64,000 nucleotides of DNA from Anaerosomatales bacterium (GTDB lineage Bacteria; Actinomycetota; Coriobacteriia; Anaerosomatales; Anaerosomataceae): assembly GCA_030019445.1 (NCBI GenBank), contig JASEEU010000004.1:1-64000 (forward strand). Reading direction: 5' to 3'. Positions 20,848 through 30,193 of the stretch are shown one piece after another; position 1 is the first letter of the stretch; every line of letters starts with the position of its first letter. Under the pieces are notes generated by a model that saw only the letters and a program-made list of their open reading frames with translations, had not been told where the DNA came from and searched no databases. Made by a program: the position numbers and the translations under genes.

Positions 20848-20931
20848 GGGCGCCGTCGGCGAGGACAGGTTCGTTCAGGCTTAAGGGCAGCGGTTGACAG
20901 GGGCAGCGGGCTGCTGCACATTCGTTATGCG

Positions 20932-20955
20932 TTCACAAGTTCGGTCATTCACAAG
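20932..20955 (+). repeat. Direct repeat TTCACAAG upstream of sigH
   Basis: TTCACAAG occurs at 20932-20939 and 20948-20955, 16 bp apart. A TTGACA at 20894-20899 lies upstream, with no strong -10 at 17-18 bp. The repeat resembles the right half of a Rex operator and may be a regulator site. Confidence 0.35.
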
Positions 20956-21018
20956 CGCGTGCTCGAAGGCGCCAGTCCTCTCCCCGCACCTGGGGGGTTC
21001 TCGGGAGGGACGACGACA

Positions 21019-21669
21019 TTGCAAAGACTGGCTGGGAACTCGCGACGTAGGCTTGCGACACACACGGACGAACTGGCGCTGATCGCTGCCGCTCAGGCGG
21101 GGGACGAAGCCGCAAGCGCCGCCATCGTCACCAGGTATCGTGCTTTCGTGCGCTGCAAGGCGCGGTCCTACTTCCTTGCGGGCGCAGACCGCGACGACGT
21201 GGTCCAGGAAGGCATGATCGGCCTGTACAAGGCCATCCGTGACTACGACCCTGACCGTCAGGCGAGCTTCCGTTCGTTCGCCGAGCTGTGCGTGACGCGT
21301 CAACTGATCACGGCGATCAAGTCGGCCACCCGTCAGAAGCACACTCCGCTCAACACGTACGTCTCGCTCAACCGCTCCACGCACATGGAGGAGGAGGGCG
21401 ACCGCGTGCTCGAGGACATCCTCGCGGCCAAGGAGGTCTGCGACCCGGCGGACATCGTGATCTCAGCATGGGAGACCACCAATATCCGCGAGGGATTCAT
21501 GCAGGTCCTCTCTCCCTTCGAGTCCGAGGTCCTGCGCCTGTACGTGGAGGGCAAGTCATACCAGGAGGTCGCCGATCTTCTCGGCCGGCACGTCAAGTCC
21601 GTCGACAACGCGCTCCAGCGCGTGAAGCGCAAGATCGAGTTCCAGATCGAGCGCTGCCGCGCCTGCTGA
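21019..21669 (+). CDS. sigH: RNA polymerase sigma factor, SigH (sigma-30) family
   Basis: 216 residues from TTG 21019, chosen because GGGAGGG lies 9 bases upstream and the length then matches Bacillus SigH (218); an in-frame GTG at 20959 has no ribosome site. Region 2 contains YFLAGADRDDVVQEGMIGLY and the core-binding/-10-melting stretch DYDPDRQASFRSFAELCV. Region 4 ends with a helix-turn-helix (YQEVADLLGRHVKSVDNALQ). In Bacillus it directs transition-state genes; its regulon here is unknown. Position after yacP is the conserved synteny. Confidence 0.9.
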   Translation: MQRLAGNSRRRLATHTDELALIAAAQAGDEAASAAIVTRYRAFVRCKARSYFLAGADRDDVVQEGMIGLYKAIRDYDPDRQASFRSFAELCVTRQLITAIKSATRQKHTPLNTYVSLNRSTHMEEEGDRVLEDILAAKEVCDPADIVISAWETTNIREGFMQVLSPFESEVLRLYVEGKSYQEVADLLGRHVKSVDNALQRVKRKIEFQIERCRAC

Positions 21670-21695
21670 AGGACGGACGACCGCTTCCCTGCTCG

Positions 21696-21725
21696 CTGGC
21701 ACGGCGTTGTGGCGGTGGGTACAAT
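21696..21725 (+). promoter_or_regulatory. Promoter for tRNA-Thr (TGT)
   Basis: CTGGCA (21696-21701) and TACAAT (21720-21725) with an 18-bp spacer; the tRNA begins 12 bases after the -10. Confidence 0.6.
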
Positions 21726-21737
21726 AGCCTGACGCGT

Positions 21738-21812
21738 GCCGGCGTAGCTCAACGGCAGAGCAATCGCCTTGTAAGCGATAGGTTGTGGGTTCGATTCCCT
21801 CCGCCGGCTCCA
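21738..21812 (+). tRNA. tRNA-Thr (TGT)
   Basis: Acceptor stem GCCGGCG/CGCCGGC, anticodon stem ATCGC/GCGAT with loop CTTGTAA and anticodon TGT, T-arm with GGTTCGATTCC, and an encoded CCA. Confidence 0.97.
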
Positions 21813-21824
21813 TGACGACGACCG

Positions 21825-21851
21825 CACGACCCGGGATCATCCCGGGTCGTG
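21825..21851. terminator. Bidirectional hairpin between tRNA-Thr and the cyclase gene
   Basis: A perfect 12-bp stem (21825-21836 pairing with 21840-21851) closes on a 3-base loop. It lies between two convergent transcripts and lacks a strong U-run on either side. Confidence 0.7.
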
Positions 21852-21857
21852 TCGCTG

Positions 21858-23399
21858 TCAGGAGGGTTCGTCCCGGGTGATGGTCATCGGCTCCATGCCC
21901 TCCGCCCAGAGGATCTCGACGACCTCCACAGGACGCCTGATGTTCTTGAGGCGGAACGCGCCGTGGTCGTGGCAGCGCTCGTAGCCCGACGCAGCCCAAA
22001 CGCTCTTCTCGGCCAGGACCCTGCCGCCATCGGCCAGATCCATGACGCGCGCCGCCAGGTTCAGCGCAGCGCCGAGGAACGGCCGTCCGCCGCGATCCAG
22101 GACGACCTCGCCGCGCGCGATGCCGATGCGGACGGCGACGGTGGCCGGCAGCTCGTGCTCCTCGGCGAACGCGGTGAGCCGCCGCTGCATCTCGGCCGCT
22201 GCGGCGATCGCGTCCGCCGGGTCGCCGAAGGCCGCGACGAGCCCGTCGCCGCCGGTGGACTTGCCGGCGCCGCCGTGACGGTCGATGAGCGGGAGCAGCA
22301 GGTCCCGGTGCCGTTGCACGATCTTCGCGGACTCGACGCTCCCGACCTCCTCGGTCATCCGGGAGAACGACTTCATGTCCGTGATGAGCACGACCGCCTC
22401 GGTGGTGTGCTTCGTCGCGAGTTCGTCTTCCGCTGAGGCGATCAGGCCGAGCAGCTCGTCGACGTCCGCGTCCTCGGTGCGGAGCCCGTGCGTGGGCGGC
22501 GTCGCGGTGGCTGGGGCCGCCGTCGGGATGGCCGAGCGGGGGAACAACCACTCGCTGGCAGCCGTCACGGCGACGCCCGCAAGCAGCGAGGCGCCTGCGG
22601 TGAGCGCGAGCAGACCGGCGGCGGGGGTGTGCCCGAGGGCTGCCAGGGCTGCGGACGACACCGCTCCGACAGCGAGCACGCCGACACCGACGCCTACGAC
22701 CGCCCGGATCCGGGGTGCGCCGGGTCTGCGGAACAGTCCGCCGATGATCGCTCCACCGGCCCAGATCAGGGGTTGCACCGCGAGCAGAACGGCGTTCCTG
22801 GCGCCGAGCAGGGCGTCGAGCACGCGCCCCGGTTCGGCTGCTGCCACGGCGGAGCCGAGCCATCCGAAGCCGAGCGCGGCATCCGGTGCCGAGGCGAAGG
22901 CGAGAAAGCCCGGGCTCGTGCCGCCGACTGACAACGTCCCGATGGCATCGACGCCGAGGAGCAGACCCGCGGTCTCGATGAGCACGCACGCGATCGCGGC
23001 GGTCACCGCTCCGGACGCCGAGCCGAGAAGATAGCCCGCAAGCACGGCGACGCCCCACTCGGCGTGGAGCACGACTGCGAGCACCGCTGCCGCGATCACC
23101 AGGAAGCCCTCAGCGCGGTTCGCCGTGAGGTACTGGGTGGCGGCCAACCCGACGATCAGGAAGAGGATGCCGACGACGAAGTCGGCGGCCAGCACCGGGA
23201 TCCCGGCGACGATCACCACGAACAGCGCGGCGAGCGAGGGTGAGAACAGTGCGATCGCACCGGTCGCGAGCGCCAGGGCGACGATCAGCGGAGTCGGGAA
23301 GAACGGCATCACGACCAGGGCGACCGCGATGAACGTCGCCAGGAAGGCAGCCCGGATCCAGTCGAGAGTGCGCGCGTTCGCGCGTGTATACTTGGTCAC
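21858..23399 (-). CDS. Membrane-anchored class III nucleotidyl cyclase
   Basis: 513 residues on the minus strand. About residues 15-285 are hydrophobic, with roughly nine transmembrane segments forming a sensor or anchor domain I cannot name. A linker leads to a class III adenylate/guanylate cyclase domain (~330-500). Metal ligands Asp341 (VVLITDMKSFSRM) and Asp385 (GGDGLVAAF) and the transition-state pair Asn447/Arg451 (LNLAAR) are present. The base-recognising Lys and Asp of adenylate cyclases are not in their usual register: KSTGGDG has an extra residue and PFLG replaces DxxG. The product could therefore be cAMP, cGMP or something else. A DUF3307 gene lies 13 bp upstream in the same operon. 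Confidence 0.88.
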   Translation of the reverse strand: MTKYTRANARTLDWIRAAFLATFIAVALVVMPFFPTPLIVALALATGAIALFSPSLAALFVVIVAGIPVLAADFVVGILFLIVGLAATQYLTANRAEGFLVIAAAVLAVVLHAEWGVAVLAGYLLGSASGAVTAAIACVLIETAGLLLGVDAIGTLSVGGTSPGFLAFASAPDAALGFGWLGSAVAAAEPGRVLDALLGARNAVLLAVQPLIWAGGAIIGGLFRRPGAPRIRAVVGVGVGVLAVGAVSSAALAALGHTPAAGLLALTAGASLLAGVAVTAASEWLFPRSAIPTAAPATATPPTHGLRTEDADVDELLGLIASAEDELATKHTTEAVVLITDMKSFSRMTEEVGSVESAKIVQRHRDLLLPLIDRHGGAGKSTGGDGLVAAFGDPADAIAAAAEMQRRLTAFAEEHELPATVAVRIGIARGEVVLDRGGRPFLGAALNLAARVMDLADGGRVLAEKSVWAASGYERCHDHGAFRLKNIRRPVEVVEILWAEGMEPMTITRDEPS

Positions 23400-23412
23400 G
23401 GTCGTGCTCCTC

Positions 23413-24129
23413 TCAGGGTCCCGTTGCCCCGGTCATCCGCACGAACAGGGCGAGCAGGCCCCAGACGAGCACGCACAACACCATGCCCACCGCAACATCC
23501 AACAACGCCGAGGCGCGTCGGCGCTCGCTGCCTGCGAGTGCGTACACGACGCGGGGTCCGAACGCCAGCAATCCGAGCGCCGGCAGGGGCGAGATGAGCG
23601 CGACGCCGAGCGCAAGGGAGCGCTCGGCCATGCCGTAGACGCGGCGCGCGTCGAGCCCGATGACCGCCTGCAGCGGTGCGCCTGCGACCATGCGGGTCTC
23701 GAATGCGAGGATCGAGCCGAAGAAAGCGACCGTCCCGACACCGGCTATCGCCGCGAGGCTCCCGGGGGTCACGTCCCAAATCACGAGGATGCTCCTGTCG
23801 GGCGTCCGGAGCACGAGGGCGACCAGCACGAGCGAGACGACGTGGAGCGCCTGGTCCAGCAAGAGCAGCGACAAGCCCGATGCCTCGGTGTGATTGCGCG
23901 CCCGGATCGTCAGGGGCTCGATTCCCGCATGAGCGATGCCGGCGATGAGCACCGCAGGCCACTGCGTACGCAGCGAGCCGAGCATCACGAGCGCGGTGCA
24001 TGCGACCACGACGAGCGTGTGGAGCACGAGGCCGCCGGCTCCCCGTCTCTTGGCCAGAACGAGCCGTCCCGGCTGGAAGACGAAGTCGCCGAGCAGGTGG
24101 CCAACGTAGAGCTGCAGGAACAGCACCAT
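23413..24129 (-). CDS. DUF3307 family membrane protein
   Basis: 238 residues on the minus strand, with about seven transmembrane helices. The N-terminal HLLGDFVFQPGRLVLAKR followed by LVLHTLVVVACT is the DUF3307 signature, with conserved polar residues inside helices. Function of the family is unknown. It is the first gene of a two-gene operon with the cyclase, separated from it by only 13 bp, so a role in sensing or in the cyclase pathway is possible but unproven. Confidence 0.82.
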   Translation of the reverse strand: MVLFLQLYVGHLLGDFVFQPGRLVLAKRRGAGGLVLHTLVVVACTALVMLGSLRTQWPAVLIAGIAHAGIEPLTIRARNHTEASGLSLLLLDQALHVVSLVLVALVLRTPDRSILVIWDVTPGSLAAIAGVGTVAFFGSILAFETRMVAGAPLQAVIGLDARRVYGMAERSLALGVALISPLPALGLLAFGPRVVYALAGSERRRASALLDVAVGMVLCVLVWGLLALFVRMTGATGP

Positions 24130-24259
24130 CGCCTCTCCCTCGTGCGCGTGACCCTATTGTGCACCAAGGGAGCGCGGGGGTGCACGGCGTCGTGCTTTGC
24201 GACGCGGGTCGGGTAGTCTAGCATGGAGGGCAGGCCGACGACGAAGGGGGTGTGGTCGC

Positions 24260-24673
24260 GTGACGCACGAGGAGTTCCTGGCGCGCGTGCCCATCTTCGA
24301 ACACTGCACGCCGGATGAGATCGCGAGCATAGCGGGGGTCGCGCAGGAGCACGGGTTCGCCCCCGGGCAGATCATCGTCACGCAGGGAACACCGGGTCAG
24401 GCGTTCTACCTGATCCTCACCGGGCGCGTCGGGATCGAGCGTGACGGCCGTGCGCTGGGCGCTTTCGGCCCCGGGGACTTCTTCGGGGAGATGTCGCTTC
24501 TCGACAAGGCGCCTCGGTCGGCGACGATCACCGCCATCGAGCCGACCACCTGCCTCATGCTGTCGAGCTGGGACTTCAAAGCGGTGCTGGAGCGCACGCC
24601 GTCCATCGCGATCAAGCTGCTCGAGGTGCTGAGTCGGCGGCTCAGGGTCGCCGATGAGCGGCTCGCCACCTAG
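24260..24673 (+). CDS. Cyclic nucleotide-binding domain protein
   Basis: 137 residues from GTG 24260. It is a stand-alone Crp-type sensor domain with no DNA-binding helix-turn-helix. The beta-roll (GQIIVTQGTPGQAFYLIL) leads to the phosphate-binding cassette FGEMSLLDKAPRSATITA, whose Glu and Arg, needed for ribose and phosphate contacts, are both intact. It is divergently transcribed from the cyclase/DUF3307 operon, 130 bp away, which suggests that it reads the cyclase product. The partner it regulates is not obvious; the next gene 39 bp downstream is a candidate. Confidence 0.92.
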   Translation: MTHEEFLARVPIFEHCTPDEIASIAGVAQEHGFAPGQIIVTQGTPGQAFYLILTGRVGIERDGRALGAFGPGDFFGEMSLLDKAPRSATITAIEPTTCLMLSSWDFKAVLERTPSIAIKLLEVLSRRLRVADERLAT

Positions 24674-24712
24674 GCCGTTCGGGCCGGGTGCCGAGGGGGG
24701 ACGAGAGAGGGG

Positions 24713-25345
24713 ATGACCATGCTGCAGGGCAGCGCCTTGCTCCATCACGTCGCGGTCCGCATACTCGCCCGCTATCTGGAGCGCCAGGGGCGGGGCGACG
24801 TGACGGTGCAGCGCACGCTCCTCGGCGATGCCGAGGCGGTCGATCTGACGTTTCGCGACCAAGGTCGCACGCTGGCGGTCAAGGTGAAGGCGGACTCGTA
24901 CTACGGGTCCGATCCGGTGAAGATCGCCGATCGCACGCTCACTTACTATCGGCCGGAGACGCACAGTTACGGCCTCGAGGTCATCGCGAACTCCGCGACA
25001 CGAGAGCCGGGATGGGTTAGCCGGTCGCGGGCCGACCAGCTCTTCTACTACCGATTCGTGATCGCGCAGACCGAAGAGGAGGTGGCGGCGCTCGCCGAGG
25101 AGCCCGATGACGTGTTCTTCGCCGAGCTCGCGGTCGAGCGCGACGACCTCCGGATCCTCCCGATGCCCGAGCTGCGTGCGTGGTTCGAGCGGACGAAGGA
25201 CCGGTTCACGCCACGGCCCGTCATGACCGATGGCCGCCCTGCCTGGTATCGGATCGCCCCGTCCGAGGATGTCGAGGCGGGAGTGACGGGTATCAGGTCG
25301 GTCGGCCCGGTGTTCGCCGCGATCGCCAGCGGCGCGGCGCGTTAG
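24713..25345 (+). CDS. Conserved protein of unknown function, possible nuclease-like fold
   Basis: 210 residues from ATG 24713 (ATG 24719 also possible). It is soluble, with an N-terminal helix, then VDLTFRDQGRTLAVKVKADS and later SRADQLFYYRFVIAQ. Alternating Asp/Lys strand patterns resemble restriction-endonuclease-like (PD-(D/E)XK) folds, but the central acid before the Lys is missing (VKVK), so catalysis is doubtful. The hydrophilic middle mentions no known domain. It probably shares a transcript with the upstream nucleotide-binding protein, being 39 bp away on the same strand. Function is unknown. Confidence 0.75.
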   Translation: MTMLQGSALLHHVAVRILARYLERQGRGDVTVQRTLLGDAEAVDLTFRDQGRTLAVKVKADSYYGSDPVKIADRTLTYYRPETHSYGLEVIANSATREPGWVSRSRADQLFYYRFVIAQTEEEVAALAEEPDDVFFAELAVERDDLRILPMPELRAWFERTKDRFTPRPVMTDGRPAWYRIAPSEDVEAGVTGIRSVGPVFAAIASGAAR

Positions 25346-25431
25346 GCGACGCGGCGCAGGAACGCGCTGCCGTGAGGTGACGGAAGCTGGTCGGGAACGG
25401 TGGGTAGATACCCGTGTGACCGGTTGTTTTG

Positions 25432-25453
25432 TGGACACGCCCGGCACCGTTGT
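25432..25453 (+). repeat. Translation-spacer motif, copy A
   Basis: GGACACGCCCGGCACCGTT lies 7 bases upstream of the TTGACA of the tRNA-Tyr promoter. Near-identical copies lie at 29247, 39970 and 46304 (see findings). Confidence 0.5.
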
Positions 25454-25458
25454 AAGCG

Positions 25459-25488
25459 TTGACACCCTACGGGCCCATAGAGTAGTAT
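25459..25488 (+). promoter_or_regulatory. Promoter for the tRNA-Tyr/Thr/Met cluster (and possibly tuf)
   Basis: A perfect TTGACA (25459-25464) and TAGTAT (25483-25488) with an 18-bp spacer. The predicted start leaves a ~60-base leader before tRNA-Tyr, ending in an AT-rich TTTTTTATT stretch. Confidence 0.7.
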
Positions 25489-25552
25489 TCCTTCTGCCTT
25501 ACGCCCAGGCGAGCAACTTGAAAAGTGAGATAGCACGGCGTTTTTTATTGTT

Positions 25553-25637
25553 GGGGGTGTGCCCGAGTGGCTAAAGGGGACGGGCTGTAAACCCGTTGGC
25601 TATGCCTACCTTGGTTCGAATCCAAGCGCCCCCACCA
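25553..25637 (+). tRNA. tRNA-Tyr (GTA)
   Basis: 85 nt with the long variable arm expected for bacterial tRNA-Tyr. Acceptor stem GGGGGTG/CGCCCCC, anticodon stem ACGGG/CCCGT with loop CTGTAAA and anticodon GTA, CCA encoded. Confidence 0.97.
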
Positions 25638-25667
25638 GCGATACCACCCGCCTTGTCGGGTTGCAGC

Positions 25668-25743
<76 letters not shown>

Positions 25744-25775
25744 CGATACAGACGCCGGTCTCGCGACCGGCTCGG

Positions 25776-25852
25776 GGCGGCGTAGCTCAGTTGGTTAGAG
25801 CACACGGTTCATACCCGTGTTGTCACTGGTTCGAGTCCAGTCGCCGCTACCA
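25776..25852 (+). tRNA. tRNA-Met (CAT), elongator-like
   Basis: Acceptor stem GGCGGCG/CGCCGCT (first pair G-U), anticodon stem CACGG/CCGTG with loop TTCATAC, CCA encoded. The first pair is not the C-A mismatch of initiator tRNA, so this is an elongator; a lysidine-modified Ile tRNA cannot be excluded by sequence alone. Confidence 0.93.
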
Positions 25853-26003
25853 TGGCATCTATCGAGGACGCACTGTCGTCCACGCGCACATAGATATATA
25901 AGAGTGAGAACGAGACGAAAGCAGGATGACGGAAGGTCGCTGATCGTCGGTATGCCCGACATCGACGCTGACCGTCGAATTCGCCCCCTGAAGGAGGAGA
26001 CTC

Positions 26004-27188
<1,185 letters not shown>

Positions 27189-27224
27189 TCGAGGCGCAGT
27201 CTCGATTCGACGGAGGGCTGAGAG

Positions 27225-27533
27225 TTGGCGAACCAGAAGATCAGGATCCGGCTGAAGGCCTACGATCACGAGATCGTAGACAAGTCGACCCAGATGATCG
27301 TAGAGACGGCGCAGAAGACCGGTGCCAAGGTCGCGGGACCCATCCCGCTGCCGACCGAGCGCAACCTCTACTGTGTCATCCGGTCGCCGCACGTGAACAA
27401 GGACAGCCGGGAGCACTTCGAGATGAGGACGCACAAGCGTCTCATCGACATCCTCGAGCCCACGCCGAAGACGGTCGACTCGCTCATGCGCCTCGACCTT
27501 CCCGCCGGTGTGGACATCGAGATCAAGCTGTAG
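27225..27533 (+). CDS. rpsJ: 30S ribosomal protein uS10
   Basis: 102 residues from a TTG start (27225) with GGAGGGC upstream. It is the first gene of the S10 ribosomal operon and also acts as NusE in antitermination. [16 protein letters not shown] and the C-terminal [22 protein letters not shown] (residues ~81-102) are characteristic. The spacer to rplC carries two hairpins. Confidence 0.97.
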   Translation: MANQKIRIRLKAYDHEIVDKSTQMIVETAQKTGAKVAGPIPLPTERNLYCVIRSPHVNKDSREHFEMRTHKRLIDILEPTPKTVDSLMRLDLPAGVDIEIKL

Positions 27534-27538
27534 GGAAT

Positions 27539-27604
27539 CACCCGGCGACCATCGCCGGTGTCAGGGCAGACGCGGTCCTCTGGGAGCGCGGCGGGTGCGC
27601 CGCG
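27539..27604 (+). promoter_or_regulatory. Two hairpins in the rpsJ-rplC leader
   Basis: CGGCGA/TCGCCG (27543-27548 and 27552-27557, loop CCA) and CGCGGCG/CGCCGCG (27587-27593 and 27598-27604, loop GGTG). They fill the unusually long 109-bp spacer before rplC. They could be an autoregulatory site for a ribosomal protein such as L4, or an attenuator; neither has a U-tract. Confidence 0.4.
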
Positions 27605-27642
27605 GACGGACCCAAGACCGCACGAGTGTGAAGGTGAATGGA

Positions 27643-28263
27643 ATGGGAAAGGCGATCCTCGGACGTAAGCTGGGCATGACCCAGGTCTGGAGCGACGACG
27701 ACAAGCTCATCCCGGTCACGGTCATCGAGGCCGGCCCGTGCGTCGTCTCGCAGGTCCGCACCATCGAACGCGATGGCTATCGGGCCATCCAGCTCGCGTA
27801 TGGCGACATCAAGGAGTCGAAGGTCAACAAGCCCATGAAGGGCCACTTCGACAAGGCCCGCGTCGAGCCCAAGCGCTACGTGCGCGAGGTGCCGGTCGAC
27901 GAGGGCGAGGAGTACAAGCTCGGCCAGGAAGTCACCGTGGCGATCTTCGAGCCCGGTGCCGAGGTCCACGTGACCGGCACGAGCAAGGGCAAGGGATTCC
28001 AGGGCGTCATGAAGCGCCACAACTACCGTGGTGGCCCCGGCGGCCACGGCTCGCACTTCCATCGCGAGCCCGGCTCGATCGGCCAGGCGTCGACGCCGTC
28101 GCGCGTCTTCAAGGGCCTGAAGCTTCCCGGCCGCATGGGCGGCGATACTGTGACCGTTCGCAACCTCGAAGTGGTGCGTGTCGATGCCGAGCAGAACCTG
28201 CTGCTCGTCAAGGGCGCGGTACCCGGGGGCAAGGACGGCCTGCTGACCATCCGTACCGCCTGA
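27643..28263 (+). CDS. rplC: 50S ribosomal protein uL3
   Basis: 206 residues, ATG at 27643. It is an early assembly protein near the peptidyl transferase centre. [10 protein letters not shown] opens the protein. The long loop [20 protein letters not shown] and the [21 protein letters not shown] region (positions ~138-158) reach into the 23S core. Order rpsJ-rplC-rplD-rplW-rplB is the universal S10 operon order. Confidence 0.97.
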   Translation: MGKAILGRKLGMTQVWSDDDKLIPVTVIEAGPCVVSQVRTIERDGYRAIQLAYGDIKESKVNKPMKGHFDKARVEPKRYVREVPVDEGEEYKLGQEVTVAIFEPGAEVHVTGTSKGKGFQGVMKRHNYRGGPGGHGSHFHREPGSIGQASTPSRVFKGLKLPGRMGGDTVTVRNLEVVRVDAEQNLLLVKGAVPGGKDGLLTIRTA

Positions 28264-28290
28264 CGCGGCTCAGGCTTGGAGGAGTGAACG

Positions 28291-28917
28291 ATGGCAACGG
28301 TTGATGTGAAAGACAAGACGGGCAAGAAGGTGGGAACCGCCGAGCTGGCGGACTCCGTCTTCGGCATCGAGCCCAACATGTTCGCCATGCATCAGGTGGT
28401 GCGCAGCCAGCAGGCGGCGCGTCGCCAGGGCACGCACAGCACCAAGGGCCGCAGCGATGTCTCGGGCGGCGGTGCCAAGCCGTGGCGCCAGAAGGGCACC
28501 GGCCGCGCCCGCCAGGGCACGATCCGTGCGCCCCAGTGGAAGGGCGGCGGCGTGGTCTTCGGTCCGAACCCGCGCAGCTACGCGTTCAAGGTACCGAACA
28601 AGGTCGTCAAGCTCGCGATGCGCAGCGCGCTCGCGGCCAAGCTCGGCGATGGCGAGCTCGTCGTGATCGAAGGGTTCGGTCTCACAGAGCCCTCGACCAA
28701 GAGCGCGGCTTCCGCGCTCAAGGCGCTCGAGCTCGACGCTAAGCGTGTGACGGTCGTCGTTCACGACGACGACACCCCGGCGATCCTCTCGCTCCGCAAC
28801 CTCGAGAAGGTGCGCGTCATCACCGCCTCCGAGGCGAACACCTACGATCTCATCGACAACGCGTCGGTCGTCTTCACGCGCCCGGCTCTGGAGTGGCTCG
28901 AGGGGGTGCTCAAGTAA
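28291..28917 (+). CDS. rplD: 50S ribosomal protein uL4
   Basis: 208 residues. The extended loop [20 protein letters not shown] lines the exit tunnel, and the C-terminal domain has the Rossmann-like fold. In E. coli L4 also represses its own operon. It is followed by rplW after a single base. Confidence 0.97.
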   Translation: MATVDVKDKTGKKVGTAELADSVFGIEPNMFAMHQVVRSQQAARRQGTHSTKGRSDVSGGGAKPWRQKGTGRARQGTIRAPQWKGGGVVFGPNPRSYAFKVPNKVVKLAMRSALAAKLGDGELVVIEGFGLTEPSTKSAASALKALELDAKRVTVVVHDDDTPAILSLRNLEKVRVITASEANTYDLIDNASVVFTRPALEWLEGVLK

Positions 28918-28918
28918 C

Positions 28919-29203
28919 ATGGACGCCCGCAGCATCATCATCCGGCCTGTCGTCTCGGAGAAGTCGTACGGGCAGATGGAGCTCAATCGCTACACCTTCG
29001 AGGTGGACAAGCGTGCGAGCAAGCCGGCGATCGCCCAGGCCGTCGAGGAGATCTTCGGCGTCAGGGTCGCGAAGGTGAACACGATGAACGTCCCTGGCAA
29101 GCCGCGCAGGCTCCGGTACAATAAGGGCTTCACGCGTTCGTGGAAGAAGGCGATCGTGACCCTCGCCGAAGGCGACACGATCGACCTGTTCGAGGGCGTG
29201 TAG
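28919..29203 (+). CDS. rplW: 50S ribosomal protein uL23
   Basis: 94 residues at the tunnel exit, where it docks trigger factor and SRP. The signature is IIRPVVSEKSYGQME and the loop VNTMNVPGKPRR. The ATG is at 28919. A 145-bp spacer, longer than any other in this operon, separates it from rplB and contains a copy of the translation-spacer motif. Confidence 0.97.
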   Translation: MDARSIIIRPVVSEKSYGQMELNRYTFEVDKRASKPAIAQAVEEIFGVRVAKVNTMNVPGKPRRLRYNKGFTRSWKKAIVTLAEGDTIDLFEGV

Positions 29204-29246
29204 ATCCCCGGTAGGACGTAGTTGCGGGGCGGTGTGCGTAGCACGA

Positions 29247-29268
29247 TGGAGCCGCCCGGCACCGTGGT
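29247..29268 (+). repeat. Translation-spacer motif, copy C
   Basis: GGAGCCGCCCGGCACCGTGG shares 13 contiguous bases (CGCCCGGCACCGT) with copy A at 25432. It lies in the unusually long rplW-rplB spacer, with no recognisable promoter after it. Confidence 0.45.
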
Positions 29269-29348
29269 AGAAGGTCCGGCGTCGAGCCGTTCCGCACCAG
29301 GAGGCGCGGAGTCCCAGGCGGCCCGGCAATCGGACGGAAGGAGACACG

Positions 29349-30179
29349 ATGGGACTGAAGAAGTACAAGCCGACCTCACCGGGTCGCCGTTTCCAGACGG
29401 TCTCGGATTTCTCCGAGATCAGCAAGGTGGCGCCCGAGAAGTCGCTGCTTGAGCCGCTCCATAACACGGGTGGCCGCAACAACAACGGACGCATCACCAC
29501 CCGCCACCAGGGTGGCGGGCACAAGCGGCGCTACCGCAAGATCGACTTCAAGCGGAACAAAGACGGCGTTCCCGCCAAGGTCGCGACCATCGAGTACGAT
29601 CCCAACCGGTCGGCCCGGATCGCGCTGCTGCACTACGCGGACGGCGAGAAGCGCTACATCCTGGCGCCCGAGAAGCTCACCGTCGGTGACACCGTGATGT
29701 CCGGCGCGGGTGCGGACATCCGTCCGGGCAACGCTCTGCCGCTCGCGGACATCCCGACCGGTACCGTCGTGCACGCGATCGAGATGCAGCCCGGCAAGGG
29801 CGCCGCGATCGCTCGCTCGGCGGGCACCTCGGCGCAGCTGATGGGCAAGGAGGGCGACTACGCCATCCTCCGTATGCCCTCCACCGAGATGCGCATGGTG
29901 CCGGTCACGTGTCGCGCCACCGTCGGCGAGGTCGGGAACTCCGACCACGCGAACATCTCGGTGGGCAAGGCGGGCCGCAACCGTCACCTCGGCAAGCGCC
30001 CGACCGTTCGTGGTACTGCGATGAACCCGGTCGACCACCCGCACGGTGGCGGCGAGGGCAAGAACAAGACCGCCGGTCGTCATCCCGTGACGCCGTGGGG
30101 CACGCCCACCAAGGGCCACCGCACGCGCCACAAGAAGAAGGCGTCCGACCGTCTCATCATCCGTCGCCGGAAGAAGTAG
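29349..30179 (+). CDS. rplB: 50S ribosomal protein uL2
   Basis: 276 residues. L2 supports subunit joining and the peptidyl transferase centre. [20 protein letters not shown] marks the N-terminal extension, and the C-terminal [14 protein letters not shown] carries the conserved functional histidine. The ATG at 29349 has GAAGGAGA upstream. Confidence 0.98.
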   Translation: MGLKKYKPTSPGRRFQTVSDFSEISKVAPEKSLLEPLHNTGGRNNNGRITTRHQGGGHKRRYRKIDFKRNKDGVPAKVATIEYDPNRSARIALLHYADGEKRYILAPEKLTVGDTVMSGAGADIRPGNALPLADIPTGTVVHAIEMQPGKGAAIARSAGTSAQLMGKEGDYAILRMPSTEMRMVPVTCRATVGEVGNSDHANISVGKAGRNRHLGKRPTVRGTAMNPVDHPHGGGEGKNKTAGRHPVTPWGTPTKGHRTRHKKKASDRLIIRRRKK

Positions 30180-30193
30180 GAGCTGGAGCCGAG

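Noticed and set aside
20894-20923. TTGACA at 20894 as a full sigH promoter
   Set aside because: The hexamers at 17-18 bp (CACATT, ACATTC) match the -10 consensus poorly, so it is listed only as context, not as a promoter feature.
25346-25552. Short open frames on both strands before tRNA-Tyr
   Set aside because: They cover a clear promoter and leader, have poor ribosome sites and no recognisable product.
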